The notes under the pieces are model-generated. The model was not told the DNA's origin and did not search any database. It was given only the letters and a program-made list of their open reading frames with translations. DNA of 64,000 nt, from assembly GCA_027587225.1 (NCBI GenBank), contig JAPDDQ010000034.1, forward strand, positions 1 to 64,000, in the 5' to 3' direction. Positions 28,028 to 35,958 of this stretch are shown here, piece after piece. The number at the start of each line of letters is the position of its first letter. Position 1 is the first letter of the stretch. A program made the position numbers and the translations under genes. Origin of the DNA: Solirubrobacter taibaiensis (GTDB lineage: Bacteria > Actinomycetota > Thermoleophilia > Solirubrobacterales > Solirubrobacteraceae).

Positions 28028-29233
28028 CTAAAGTCGGTAGAGCACCTCGCCGGCCTGGGGCACGACGAGCGTGTCGGGATCGTCCGCCCAGGCGTCGGGG
28101 TCGACCGCTGCCGGGTCCAGGTAGTCGAGGTTGATCGCACGCACGACGTCTTCGGGGATCCCGGTGGCCAACGTGACGGTGACACGCAGGCTCTCGCCGT
28201 CTACCGGATCGTAGGTGCCGGCGCCGCGCAGGTGCGTCGAGTGCGCGAGGTCGCCCCACGGCGTGGCCTTGAACCGGTCCCACTGGCCGACGAAGTAGTC
28301 GCGGCAGTGGTAGCCGATCTCGACGATGTGCGGGTGCATCGCGCTCACCTCACGGATGTGCGGCGCGTAGATGACCACCTGGCCGCCGTCGGCGACGATC
28401 GGCTCGACTTTGTAGAAGCCCTTGGCCCCGGTCCACATGTCCTCGTACTTGCGCGGGATCAGCGACAGCACGCGCCGGACGGGTCCGTCGAGGTAGCGGA
28501 CGTGCGTCTCGGCCGCGACCTCGGTCGCCGCCGCCCAGGCCGAGCGCGGCTCACCGAACGCGGCCGCATGCAACCCCGCGGACCCGACGACCAAGCACAA
28601 CGCGTAGCGGTCACCGGGCACGAGTGAGGCGGCCTCGTCGATCAAGGCGCGCACCGGCGTAGTGCCGCGGGTGCCGATGATCTCGGCGCTCGTGATCAGC
28701 GCTCCGAGCCAGTGCGAGACGTCGATCAGCTCCTGACCGGACACGCCGGGGAACAGGTACTTGTTGCCGCCGGAGAACCCGACGACCTCGTGCGGGAACA
28801 CGGGGCCGACGATCAGCGTCACGTCGTGCTCCACGACCGCGCGGTTGATCCGGACCTCGACGCCGTGATCGAGCATGCCGCGCGACAGCTCGGCGAGCCG
28901 CTCGGCGCCGATGTGACCGACGCTCACGAACGTGTCCGGATCCCACCACTCGTGGTTGCGCGCTGCGATCCCGGGGCCGACGTGCTCGACCAGCGCGGGC
29001 GCGTCCATCGGGGCGTGGGTGCCGAGGGCGACGAGCACGGTGAGCCGGGTGAGGCGACCGTCCAGCGCTGCGCGGACCGCCGACAACAGCAGTGGCAGCG
29101 GGCAGCTGCGGGTCCCGTCGGGCACGATCACGCAGACGCTGCGGCCGTCGAGCGGCACTCCGGCGAGCTGATCGTGGACGAAGCGCTGGATCTGCTCGTC
29201 CTCGAGGACCACGCCGGGCCCACCGATCCGCAC
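28028..29233 (-). CDS. LarA-family (DUF2088) nickel-pincer racemase/epimerase
   Basis: A 401-residue LarA homologue. Key residues match the lactate racemase set: D39 and R42 in VPDGTRSCP (substrate binding), H73 in LGTHAPM, and H148 and K158 in FPHEVVGFSGGNKYLFPG, the His and Lys that hold the nickel-pincer cofactor. The chemistry should be hydride removal and return at a 2-hydroxy acid. The GTG start lies only 29 bp from divergent uxaC. Some LarA relatives epimerise aldonates such as gluconate, so in this hexuronate setting mannonate/gluconate epimerisation is an attractive inference. No larB, larC or larE cofactor genes are in the window. Confidence 0.85.
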   Translation of the reverse strand: MRIGGPGVVLEDEQIQRFVHDQLAGVPLDGRSVCVIVPDGTRSCPLPLLLSAVRAALDGRLTRLTVLVALGTHAPMDAPALVEHVGPGIAARNHEWWDPDTFVSVGHIGAERLAELSRGMLDHGVEVRINRAVVEHDVTLIVGPVFPHEVVGFSGGNKYLFPGVSGQELIDVSHWLGALITSAEIIGTRGTTPVRALIDEAASLVPGDRYALCLVVGSAGLHAAAFGEPRSAWAAATEVAAETHVRYLDGPVRRVLSLIPRKYEDMWTGAKGFYKVEPIVADGGQVVIYAPHIREVSAMHPHIVEIGYHCRDYFVGQWDRFKATPWGDLAHSTHLRGAGTYDPVDGESLRVTVTLATGIPEDVVRAINLDYLDPAAVDPDAWADDPDTLVVPQAGEVLYRL

Positions 29234-29262
29234 TGCCTCGGAGATTGCTCCACTCTACGCGC

Positions 29263-30663
29263 ATGGCTCTCCACCCGGACCGCCTGCTGCCCGCCGAGCC
29301 CGGTGTGCGCGCGATCGCGCGTGAGCTGTACGGCGCCGTGCGCGACCTCCCCGTGATCTCACCCCACGGGCACGTGGACCCGCGGTCGCTGCTGGACGAC
29401 GAGCCCTTCCCCGACCCGGCGACGTTGCTCGTGACGCCCGATCACTACGTGACCCGCCTCCTGCACGCGTCCGGCGTTCCGCTGGAGGCGCTCGGCGTCG
29501 CGCAACCGGCGCCGACGGAGGCGCAGTCGCGGGCCATCTGGCGGCGGATGTGCACCCACTGGGACGTCTTCCGCGGCACGCCGGTCCGCTCCTGGTTCGA
29601 GCACGAGCTGGTGGAGATCTTCGGCATCGAGCGCCGCCCGTCCGCCGCCTCCGCGGACGCGATCTACGACGAGCTGACGGCGCGGCTCGCCGAGCCCGGG
29701 TTCCGGCCGCGCGCGCTGTTCGAGCGGTTCCGGATCGCGGTCCTGGCCACCACCGACGACCCCTGCGACGACCTGGCCGCGCACGCGGCGCTGGCGGCCG
29801 ACCCGACGTGGTCCGGCCGCGTGATCCCGACCTTCCGGCCCGATCGCTACCTCGAGGTGGGGAGCGCCGGCTGGCCGGAACGGATGACGCGGCTGGCCGA
29901 GGTGTCGGACATCGCCACGGACGACTACCCCGGGTTCGTCGCGGCGATGGAGGCCCGCCGCCGCTACTTCATCTCCCGCGGCGCGACATCGGCCGACCAC
30001 AGCCACGAGGACGTGCGCACCGACCCGCTCGAAGGCGCTGAAGCCGGCCGCATCTACCGCGCCGCGCTCGTCGGCGAGGCCACGGCCGCGGAGGCGGTCG
30101 CGCTGCGTCGGCACCTGCTGCTCGAGATGGCCCGGATGTCGTGCGAGGACGGGCTGGTGATGACGCTGCACCCCGCCGTGCGGCGCGGGCATCACGGCCC
30201 CACCACCGAGCGCTTCGGGGCCGACGTCGGCGCCGACATCCCGATCCGGGTCGAGTTCACCGACGCGCTCCGTCCGCTGCTCGAACGCTACGGCACGCAC
30301 CCTGGGTTCCACCTCGTGGTGTTCACGCTCGACGAGACGGTCTGGTCGCGCGAGCTCGCGCCGCTGGCCGGCTTCTACCCGTCGCTGTACGTGGGCGCGC
30401 CGTGGTGGTTCCTCGACGCGCCCGAGGCGATCCGGCGCTTTCGTCGCGCGGTGACCGAGACGATCGGGTTCTCGCGCACGTCGGGCTTCATCGACGACAC
30501 CCGCGCGTTCTGCTCGATCCCCGCGCGCCACGACATGTCGCGTCGCCTCGATGCGGGCTGGGTGGCCGAGCTCGTGGCCCAGCACGTGTTCGACCTCGAT
30601 GAGGCGGCCGAGGTCATGACCGATCTGGTCAGCGGCCGCCCGACCGAGGTGTTCAAGCTGTGA
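29263..30663 (+). CDS. uxaC: uronate isomerase
   Basis: A 466-residue enzyme of the amidohydrolase-fold glucuronate isomerase family, which converts D-glucuronate to D-fructuronate or D-galacturonate to D-tagaturonate. The metal-binding HxH motif appears in ISPHGHVDP (about 33-35), and family segments include the FRGTPVRSWFEHEL region, YVGAPWWFLD, and the C-terminal SGFIDDTRAF and ARHDMSRR motifs. Its length fits the family. ATG 29263 immediately precedes conserved sequence. The stop overlaps the next GTG by four bases, so it is coupled to the dehydrogenase that performs the following step. Confidence 0.93.
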   Translation: MALHPDRLLPAEPGVRAIARELYGAVRDLPVISPHGHVDPRSLLDDEPFPDPATLLVTPDHYVTRLLHASGVPLEALGVAQPAPTEAQSRAIWRRMCTHWDVFRGTPVRSWFEHELVEIFGIERRPSAASADAIYDELTARLAEPGFRPRALFERFRIAVLATTDDPCDDLAAHAALAADPTWSGRVIPTFRPDRYLEVGSAGWPERMTRLAEVSDIATDDYPGFVAAMEARRRYFISRGATSADHSHEDVRTDPLEGAEAGRIYRAALVGEATAAEAVALRRHLLLEMARMSCEDGLVMTLHPAVRRGHHGPTTERFGADVGADIPIRVEFTDALRPLLERYGTHPGFHLVVFTLDETVWSRELAPLAGFYPSLYVGAPWWFLDAPEAIRRFRRAVTETIGFSRTSGFIDDTRAFCSIPARHDMSRRLDAGWVAELVAQHVFDLDEAAEVMTDLVSGRPTEVFKL

Positions 30664-31994
30664 GCCTGTCGCGCGCGCGTGCCGGACCAGCCGTCCGGCT
30701 GGTGCACCTCGGGCTCGGGAACTTCTTCCGCGCGCACCAGGCGTGGTACACCGACCGCGCCGGTGACGGCTGGGGGATCGCCGCCTTCTCCGGGCGCAGC
30801 GCCGCGCTCGCCGAAGCGCTCACCGCCCAGGACGGGCTCTACACGCTGGTCACGCGGGCCGGCGACGGCGATCGCCTCGACGTCATCTCCAGCCTCGCGC
30901 GCACTTATCCCGCCGCGCGTCACGACGCCTGGCTCGCGACGGTGGCCTCCCCCGACGTGCGCGCGATGACGATCACGATCACCGAGGCCGGGTACCTGCG
31001 CGGCGCCCACGCTGAGCTGCAGGCGGACGTCGACGCGCTGCGGTCGGATCCGGCGGCGCCGGTCCGCACCGCACCGGCGCGGATCGTGGCGGGACTCGCC
31101 GCCCGCCGGCGCGCCGACGCGGGCCCGATCACGCTCGTCCCGTGCGACAACCTGCCCGAGAACGGCGCGGTGGTCGCGCGCGTCGTGGCCGACCTGGCCG
31201 ACCGGGTCGAGCCAGGCCTGCGCGAGTGGCTGGAGGCCTCCGTCGCCACGGTCACGACCGTGGTCGACCGGATCACGCCGCGCACCACCGCGGAGGACCT
31301 CCTCCCGGACGATCGCTGCCCGGTGGTGACGGAGCCGTTCAGCGAGTGGGTGCTCAGCGGCGAGTTCCCCGGCGGGCGCCCGCGCTGGGAGGACGCCGGC
31401 GCGACGTTCACCGACGACATCGCGCCGTTCGAGGAACGCAAGCTGTGGCTGCTCAACGGCGGCCATTCGCTGCTGGCCTACGCCGGCTCGGCGCGGGGGC
31501 ATGAGACGGTCGCCGAAGCCGTGGCCGACGACGTCTGCCGCGCGTGGCTGGAGACCTGGTGGGCGGAGGCGTCGCGCCATCTGACGCTGCCGGAGGAGGA
31601 CCTGGCGCGGTATCGCGCTGCGTTGCTCGAGCGCTTCTCGAACCCGCGCATGCGCCACCGGCTGGCGCAGATCGCCGCCGACGGCTCGCAGAAGCTCCCG
31701 ATCCGGATCCTGCCCGTGCTGCGCGCCGAACGGGCCGCCGGCCGCATGCCGGACGGCGCCGTGCGCGTGCTGGCCGCCTGGATCGGCCATCTCCGCGGCG
31801 TCGGCGCACCGGTCACCGACCCGCGCGCGGACGAGCTGGTCGCGCTCGCCGCCGGTCCGGACGGCGTGCGGCGCATCCTCGAGGACCTCGATCCCGCCCT
31901 GGCCGCGGACGACGCGCTGGTGGCGAGCGTGCGTGACGTCTATGCATCGGCCAGGAATGTCTATTCCGCTCACCGCCCCGACGCCCGATGCTGA
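30660..31994 (+). CDS. mannitol dehydrogenase family protein (fructuronate reductase-like)
   Basis: A 444-residue polyol dehydrogenase. The N-terminal nucleotide-binding strand is VHLGLGNFFRAHQAWYTD, and the catalytic KLWLLNGGH motif (Lys, Asn and His of the family) lies at about 261-269. Directly behind uxaC, the expected reaction is NADH-dependent reduction of D-fructuronate to D-mannonate (UxuB type). Mannitol or tagaturonate activity cannot be excluded from sequence. GTG 30660 overlaps the uxaC stop. Confidence 0.85.
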   Translation: MSLSRARAGPAVRLVHLGLGNFFRAHQAWYTDRAGDGWGIAAFSGRSAALAEALTAQDGLYTLVTRAGDGDRLDVISSLARTYPAARHDAWLATVASPDVRAMTITITEAGYLRGAHAELQADVDALRSDPAAPVRTAPARIVAGLAARRRADAGPITLVPCDNLPENGAVVARVVADLADRVEPGLREWLEASVATVTTVVDRITPRTTAEDLLPDDRCPVVTEPFSEWVLSGEFPGGRPRWEDAGATFTDDIAPFEERKLWLLNGGHSLLAYAGSARGHETVAEAVADDVCRAWLETWWAEASRHLTLPEEDLARYRAALLERFSNPRMRHRLAQIAADGSQKLPIRILPVLRAERAAGRMPDGAVRVLAAWIGHLRGVGAPVTDPRADELVALAAGPDGVRRILEDLDPALAADDALVASVRDVYASARNVYSAHRPDARC

Positions 31995-31998
31995 CGGC

Positions 31999-32559
31999 AT
32001 GACCGCTTCCCCCCGCCCCCAAGGCCCGTTCGAACCGCTCGTCGCGGGCAACCCGCCGATCGACCCGGAGATCCGGATCGGGCATGTGCACCTGCGCACC
32101 GCCGACATCGACCGCATCCGCGCGTTCTACGTCGACCTCATGGGGTTCGATGTCGTCTTCGAGGCGCGCGACGTGCCCGGCTGGGGCACGACCGGAGACA
32201 TCCTGTTCGTCTCCGCGGGCGGCTACCACCATCACCTCGGGTTCAACACCTGGAAGTCCGCCGGCGGCGCACCCCAGCCGGACGGCGTCACCGGTCTGCA
32301 CCACGTCGGCCTGCACTTCTCGACCCGCGCCCGCCTGGCGACGACGGTGCAGCGGCTGATCGACGGCGGCGTCAAGATCCGCGCCGCGCTCGACCACGGC
32401 ACCCACGAAGCGATCTACCTCCAGGACCCCGACGGCAACACGCTCGAACTCGCCTGGGATCGCCCCTTCGACCAGTGGGTGCCCTACGGCGACCCGGCCG
32501 CGCCCGCCGTCGACGCGCCGCTCGACCTGGAGAACCTGCTCGCCGACGCGCACCGATAA
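31999..32559 (+). CDS. VOC-superfamily (glyoxalase/dioxygenase-like) protein
   Basis: A 186-residue protein with two beta-alpha-beta-beta-beta modules. Putative metal ligands are His in IGHVHLRTADI (about 31-33), His in HHVGLHFS, and Glu in the closing DPDGNTLELAWD. The paired HHHLGFNTW segment is typical of CatE-like VOC proteins. ATG 31999, 4 bp after the preceding stop, is preferred to upstream in-frame starts lying inside that gene. In a hexuronate cluster it may act on a sugar-acid or ketone intermediate, but its reaction is unknown. Confidence 0.8.
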   Translation: MTASPRPQGPFEPLVAGNPPIDPEIRIGHVHLRTADIDRIRAFYVDLMGFDVVFEARDVPGWGTTGDILFVSAGGYHHHLGFNTWKSAGGAPQPDGVTGLHHVGLHFSTRARLATTVQRLIDGGVKIRAALDHGTHEAIYLQDPDGNTLELAWDRPFDQWVPYGDPAAPAVDAPLDLENLLADAHR

Positions 32560-32566
32560 TCACCCG

Positions 32567-33670
32567 ATGGGAACCGTCATCTCCGCCGCAGTCCTGAGCG
32601 CGCCCGGCGCCTCGATGGAGGTGCAGCGGTTCCAGCGGCCGCAGCTCGAGCCCGGGGCGATCCTGCTCAAGACCCTGGGGAGCGAGGTGTGCGGCACCGA
32701 CGTCCACCTCGCGAAGGGGCAGCTGGCCGGCGTGCCGTACCCGATCATCCCGGGGCACGTGAGCGTCGGCGTGATCGACGAGATCGGTGACGGTGACCCC
32801 GTCCTCGACGTGGACGGCCGACCGCTCGCCCCCGGCCAGGTCGTCACGTTCCTCGACGTCTACGGCACCTGCGGGCGGTGCTGGTACTGCACGGTCGCCC
32901 ACGCCACGACCCGCTGCCCGTCTCGACTCGTCTACGGCGTCACGCTCTCGGCGCACGAAGGCCTGCTCGGCGGCTGGTCCGAGTACATCTACCTCCGGCC
33001 GGGCGTCCACATCGTCCCGCTCCCGCCCGAGCTCGACTGGCGCGCCTTCCTGGCCGCCGGCTGCGGCATGCCGACCGCGCTGCACGCGGTGAGCCTGGGC
33101 GACGTCCAGTTCGGCGACACGGTCCTCGTCCAGGGCGCCGGCCCGGTGGGATTGTCCGCCGCGGTCCTCGCCCAGCTTCGCGGCGCCGGTCAGGTGATCG
33201 TCGTCGGCGGCCCCGAGGTGCGGCTGTCCGCGGCGCGACGCTTCGGTGCCGATGCGACGATCGACATCGCCGCGACGACCGAGCAGGAGCGGCTCGCGGC
33301 CGTCCGCGAGCTCACCCACGGCCGCGGTGCCGACGTCACCATCGAGGCGACGGGCGTCCCGGCCGCCGTGCCGGAAGGCATGCGACTCACCCGCGACGCC
33401 GGCCGGTACGTGGTCGTCGGGCAGTACACCGACGTGGGCGACGCGTCGTTGAACCCGCACCTGGACCTCAACCAGAAGCACCTGGACGTCCGCGGTTGCT
33501 GGGGCAGCGACGTCGGCCACGTCTACCGCTCCGTTCAGGTGATGGCCAAGTACTCGGAGCAGTTCCCATGGACGGAGCTGATCAGCGCCGAGTACGACCT
33601 CGCGCACACCCAGGACGCGCTCGACGACGTCGCGGCGCAGCGCGTCGTCAAGGCGCTGATCGTGCCCTGA
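32567..33670 (+). CDS. zinc-binding MDR dehydrogenase, sugar-acid or polyol type
   Basis: A 367-residue medium-chain dehydrogenase with catalytic-zinc Cys and His in EVCGTDVHLAKG (about 42-48), a structural zinc site of four cysteines in GTCGRCWYCTVAHATTRC, and a Rossmann motif VQGAGPVGLSAA (about 188-199). The usual GHE motif reads GHV (about 64-66), so the glutamate second-shell or alternate zinc ligand is missing. It follows the VOC gene by 7 bp and is probably the last gene of the hexuronate operon, oxidising a sugar acid or polyol. Confidence 0.85.
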   Translation: MGTVISAAVLSAPGASMEVQRFQRPQLEPGAILLKTLGSEVCGTDVHLAKGQLAGVPYPIIPGHVSVGVIDEIGDGDPVLDVDGRPLAPGQVVTFLDVYGTCGRCWYCTVAHATTRCPSRLVYGVTLSAHEGLLGGWSEYIYLRPGVHIVPLPPELDWRAFLAAGCGMPTALHAVSLGDVQFGDTVLVQGAGPVGLSAAVLAQLRGAGQVIVVGGPEVRLSAARRFGADATIDIAATTEQERLAAVRELTHGRGADVTIEATGVPAAVPEGMRLTRDAGRYVVVGQYTDVGDASLNPHLDLNQKHLDVRGCWGSDVGHVYRSVQVMAKYSEQFPWTELISAEYDLAHTQDALDDVAAQRVVKALIVP

Positions 33671-33715
33671 GCCTCACGCGTCACGGCGAGGCGCACCCGC
33701 GGCAAGATTGGAACC

Positions 33716-34342
33716 GTGGACTACGCGACGTGGACCCTGGTCCGAACGGGCCGCCTCTACCGCCGGCCGTCGGCCCCCGACGACCCGGTCGCGTGCGAGC
33801 TGCGTGCGCTGGCCGCGCGCGACCGCGCCGCGGGAAGGGAGCTGGCCGACTGGTCCGACGAGGAGCGCGAGCGCTGGATGGGCGGCATGGAGGCCCAGCG
33901 GGCCCTCGTCGCGTACTACAACCCGGCACGCTGGCCGGAGCGCATCGAAGCACCGACCCCGTGGCGGGACGAGCTGCTGGTCATCGCGGCGTCGGTCGTG
34001 TTGGCCGCGGCGCTCGAGGGTCGCGTGCCGGACACGGCGTTGGCGGCATACCTGCTGTACCCGGCGCAGGGCGCGATCGGCGGTCTCGACCGCACGTTGC
34101 GCCGCCGCAGCGCTTTCCGCCTCGGGCTCACCGCCGAGACCGCGCCCCGGCCGAGCACGATCAACGGGGGACTCTTCTTCTTCGCGGCGACGCTCGGACA
34201 GTTCGCGTGGCGCCAGTATCGCGGCAACGCCACACATCGCATGCCGTGGCCGGTCTTCCTCGCCATGCGCCTCATCTACGCGGTCAACGAGCGCCGCTCG
34301 TGGAACGCGGCCACCCGTCGGGTCGCTCACCGTAGAGCGTGA
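33716..34342 (+). CDS. hypothetical protein
   Basis: A 208-residue protein with GTG start at 33716, 45 bp after the dehydrogenase. It is rich in Arg and Trp. A mildly hydrophobic helix spans about 85-103, and the C-terminal third contains aromatic segments (GGLFFFAATLGQFAWRQY). No family is recognised. Its last 59 bases overlap the convergent STAS gene, which is unusual, but both frames look genuine. Confidence 0.6.
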   Translation: MDYATWTLVRTGRLYRRPSAPDDPVACELRALAARDRAAGRELADWSDEERERWMGGMEAQRALVAYYNPARWPERIEAPTPWRDELLVIAASVVLAAALEGRVPDTALAAYLLYPAQGAIGGLDRTLRRRSAFRLGLTAETAPRPSTINGGLFFFAATLGQFAWRQYRGNATHRMPWPVFLAMRLIYAVNERRSWNAATRRVAHRRA

Positions 34343-34652
34343 AGACCGTGGACAAGCCGGAGAGCTCGAACACGCGGCGGATGCGGCCGTGCGGGCAGAT
34401 CACGGCCAGTGGGCGATCCTCGCGCCCCAGCAACCCGCGTCCCCGCAGCAACACCCGCAAGCCGGTGGAGTCGAGGAAGTCCACGTCCGACAGGTCGATC
34501 ACGAACGGGCCGGTGCTCTCGCGGATCGCGGCTTCGAGCCGCTCGGCGAGGGCCGGCGCGGTCGCCATGTCCACCTCGCCGTGTACCTCGAATCCAGGCG
34601 CACGCTGCCGATGATCAGCCACTGTACGGGTTGCTTGTTCAGTTGCACTCAT
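34284..34652 (-). CDS. STAS-domain anti-sigma factor antagonist
   Basis: A 122-residue single STAS domain of the SpoIIAA/RsbV type. Family marks are the FEVHGEVDMATAPAL opening and the VIDLSDVDFLDSTGLRVLL core, where S62 is the likely phosphorylation site. It would release a sigma factor by binding a cognate anti-sigma kinase, or act in another partner switch; no such kinase is in the window. ATG 34652 is chosen because the 25 extra residues of the longer frame show no homology. Confidence 0.88.
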   Translation of the reverse strand: MSATEQATRTVADHRQRAPGFEVHGEVDMATAPALAERLEAAIRESTGPFVIDLSDVDFLDSTGLRVLLRGRGLLGREDRPLAVICPHGRIRRVFELSGLSTVFTLYGERPDGWPRSTSGAR

Positions 34653-34836
34653 GGCGCCGACCCTACGCCGCGACGAGGCCGGTGACGCGGATCGGGTCCC
34701 GGCCACGACGTCCGAGCTCAGACGCACGAGCCAGAGAATCGTGAGCTGATCTTTACCTGCGGAGGCATCCGCCGGTGGGGGGTCGTGCGAATACCTCGCG
34801 ACACCTCCTCTTCAACCTCTCCAAGCGAGGAACAAG

Positions 34837-35517
34837 ATGCATATGAAGACCCTGGCGGCCCTGGCCGCCACGACAGCCCTCGCCCTGGGTGCCACTGCCT
34901 GCGGCGGCACCGACGACGACACCGCCACTACCCCCGCGGCGGCCGCCACCACCGAGGCCGCGCCGGCCGCGACGCCCGTCGCGGAGATCCCCACGCTCTC
35001 GGGCAAGGACACCGCCGTCACGCTCGACGCCGGGTTCGTGTCCGCACTGGGCGATCTCAAGCTCACGCCCGCACCGGTCGGTGACGCGAAGATCAGCAAG
35101 GCCGGCGTCGCCTCCTTCCCGATCACCGGCGGCAACGTGACCTACTACACGCCCGGGACCGAGTCCCCCTACGTGCAGGGCATGATCAACCACGCCGGCA
35201 GCGGCCTGAGCCTCACCGGCGGCGGCAAGACGGTCGAGCTGACCGACTTCGACGTCGACCCCGGCAAGTCCGTGCTCACCGGCAAGGTGACCGTCGACGG
35301 CGAGGTCGCCGCCGAGGACGCGCCCCTGTTCTTCCTCGACGGCCGCACGCTGAAGCCGCTCGAGACGGGCGCGAACGACACCGCCATCCTCGAAGGCACC
35401 ACGGTCAAGCTCAAGCAGGAAGCGGCAGACCTGCTCAACCAGACCTTCGGCGTGGACGCGCTGGCCGGCGGCTTCGTGATCGGCGTGGCCAAGATCACGG
35501 TCAACACCGCCGCGTAA
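34837..35517 (+). CDS. HtaA-domain-like lipoprotein
   Basis: A 226-residue exported protein. The signal sequence ends in a lipobox (LGATACGG, Cys about 22), so it should be lipid-anchored on the outer face of the membrane. A Thr/Ala/Pro linker follows, then a beta-rich domain (about 50-226) whose FPITGGNVTYYTP, GLSLTGGGKTVELTDFDVD and SVLTGKVTV segments resemble HtaA-type domains. HtaA domains bind haem in corynebacteria; no haem transport genes are nearby, so haem binding is only a possibility. GAGGAAC precedes the ATG. Confidence 0.75.
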   Translation: MHMKTLAALAATTALALGATACGGTDDDTATTPAAAATTEAAPAATPVAEIPTLSGKDTAVTLDAGFVSALGDLKLTPAPVGDAKISKAGVASFPITGGNVTYYTPGTESPYVQGMINHAGSGLSLTGGGKTVELTDFDVDPGKSVLTGKVTVDGEVAAEDAPLFFLDGRTLKPLETGANDTAILEGTTVKLKQEAADLLNQTFGVDALAGGFVIGVAKITVNTAA

Positions 35518-35556
35518 CTCACTTCGCCAAAGGGCGGAGACGAGGAGTCCACCACG

Positions 35557-35585
35557 CGGGCGGGACGCACCACGCGCCCCGCCCG
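35557..35585 (+). terminator. hairpin downstream of the lipoprotein gene
   Basis: CGGGCGGG at 35557-35564 pairs with CCCGCCCG at 35578-35585 around a 13-base loop, 39 bp after the lipoprotein stop. No T-run follows, so this is a possible rather than a classical terminator. Confidence 0.35.
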
Positions 35586-35645
35586 TACGGTGGTCACCCG
35601 AACCGGATGATGCGTGTCCACCTCGTGCCGACCTACCGTGGCGAC

Positions 35646-35876
35646 ATGGTGCTCAGACCGCTGAGACGCGCGCCGATGATGCTCGGCGGTGTCGGCTACC
35701 AGGTCGGCTTGGATGAGGCCCGACGCAAGCAGGCCCAGGCCCGTCAGACGGCAATCGACGATGCTTCCGCGACCGACATCGTCGGGCAGCTCCACGCCTT
35801 GAAGGCGCTGCTGGATGACGGCGTGCTCACGCCGGAGGAGTTCGGCCTGGCGAAGCGCAAGGTCCTGCGGGAATAG
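35646..35876 (+). CDS. SHOCT-domain small protein
   Basis: A 76-residue protein whose C-terminus (IVGQLHALKALLDDGVLTPEEF followed by a Lys-rich helix) is a SHOCT motif, a short oligomerisation helix pair found at the ends of many bacterial proteins. The N-terminal RPLRRAPMMLGGVGY resembles other small SHOCT proteins. ATG 35646 is preferred to an in-frame ATG at 35607. Function is unknown. Confidence 0.7.
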   Translation: MVLRPLRRAPMMLGGVGYQVGLDEARRKQAQARQTAIDDASATDIVGQLHALKALLDDGVLTPEEFGLAKRKVLRE

Positions 35877-35958
35877 CGCGCGCCCCGCCCCAGAGCGCAC
35901 TGTTCACCCCCGCGGTGTGAGGCATGACCACCCGCCGCGGAGGGACGGTTAGAGCGCC

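Noticed and set aside
34621-34836. Riboswitch upstream of the HtaA-like lipoprotein
   Set aside because: Only short weak stems are seen and no known aptamer core could be recognised.
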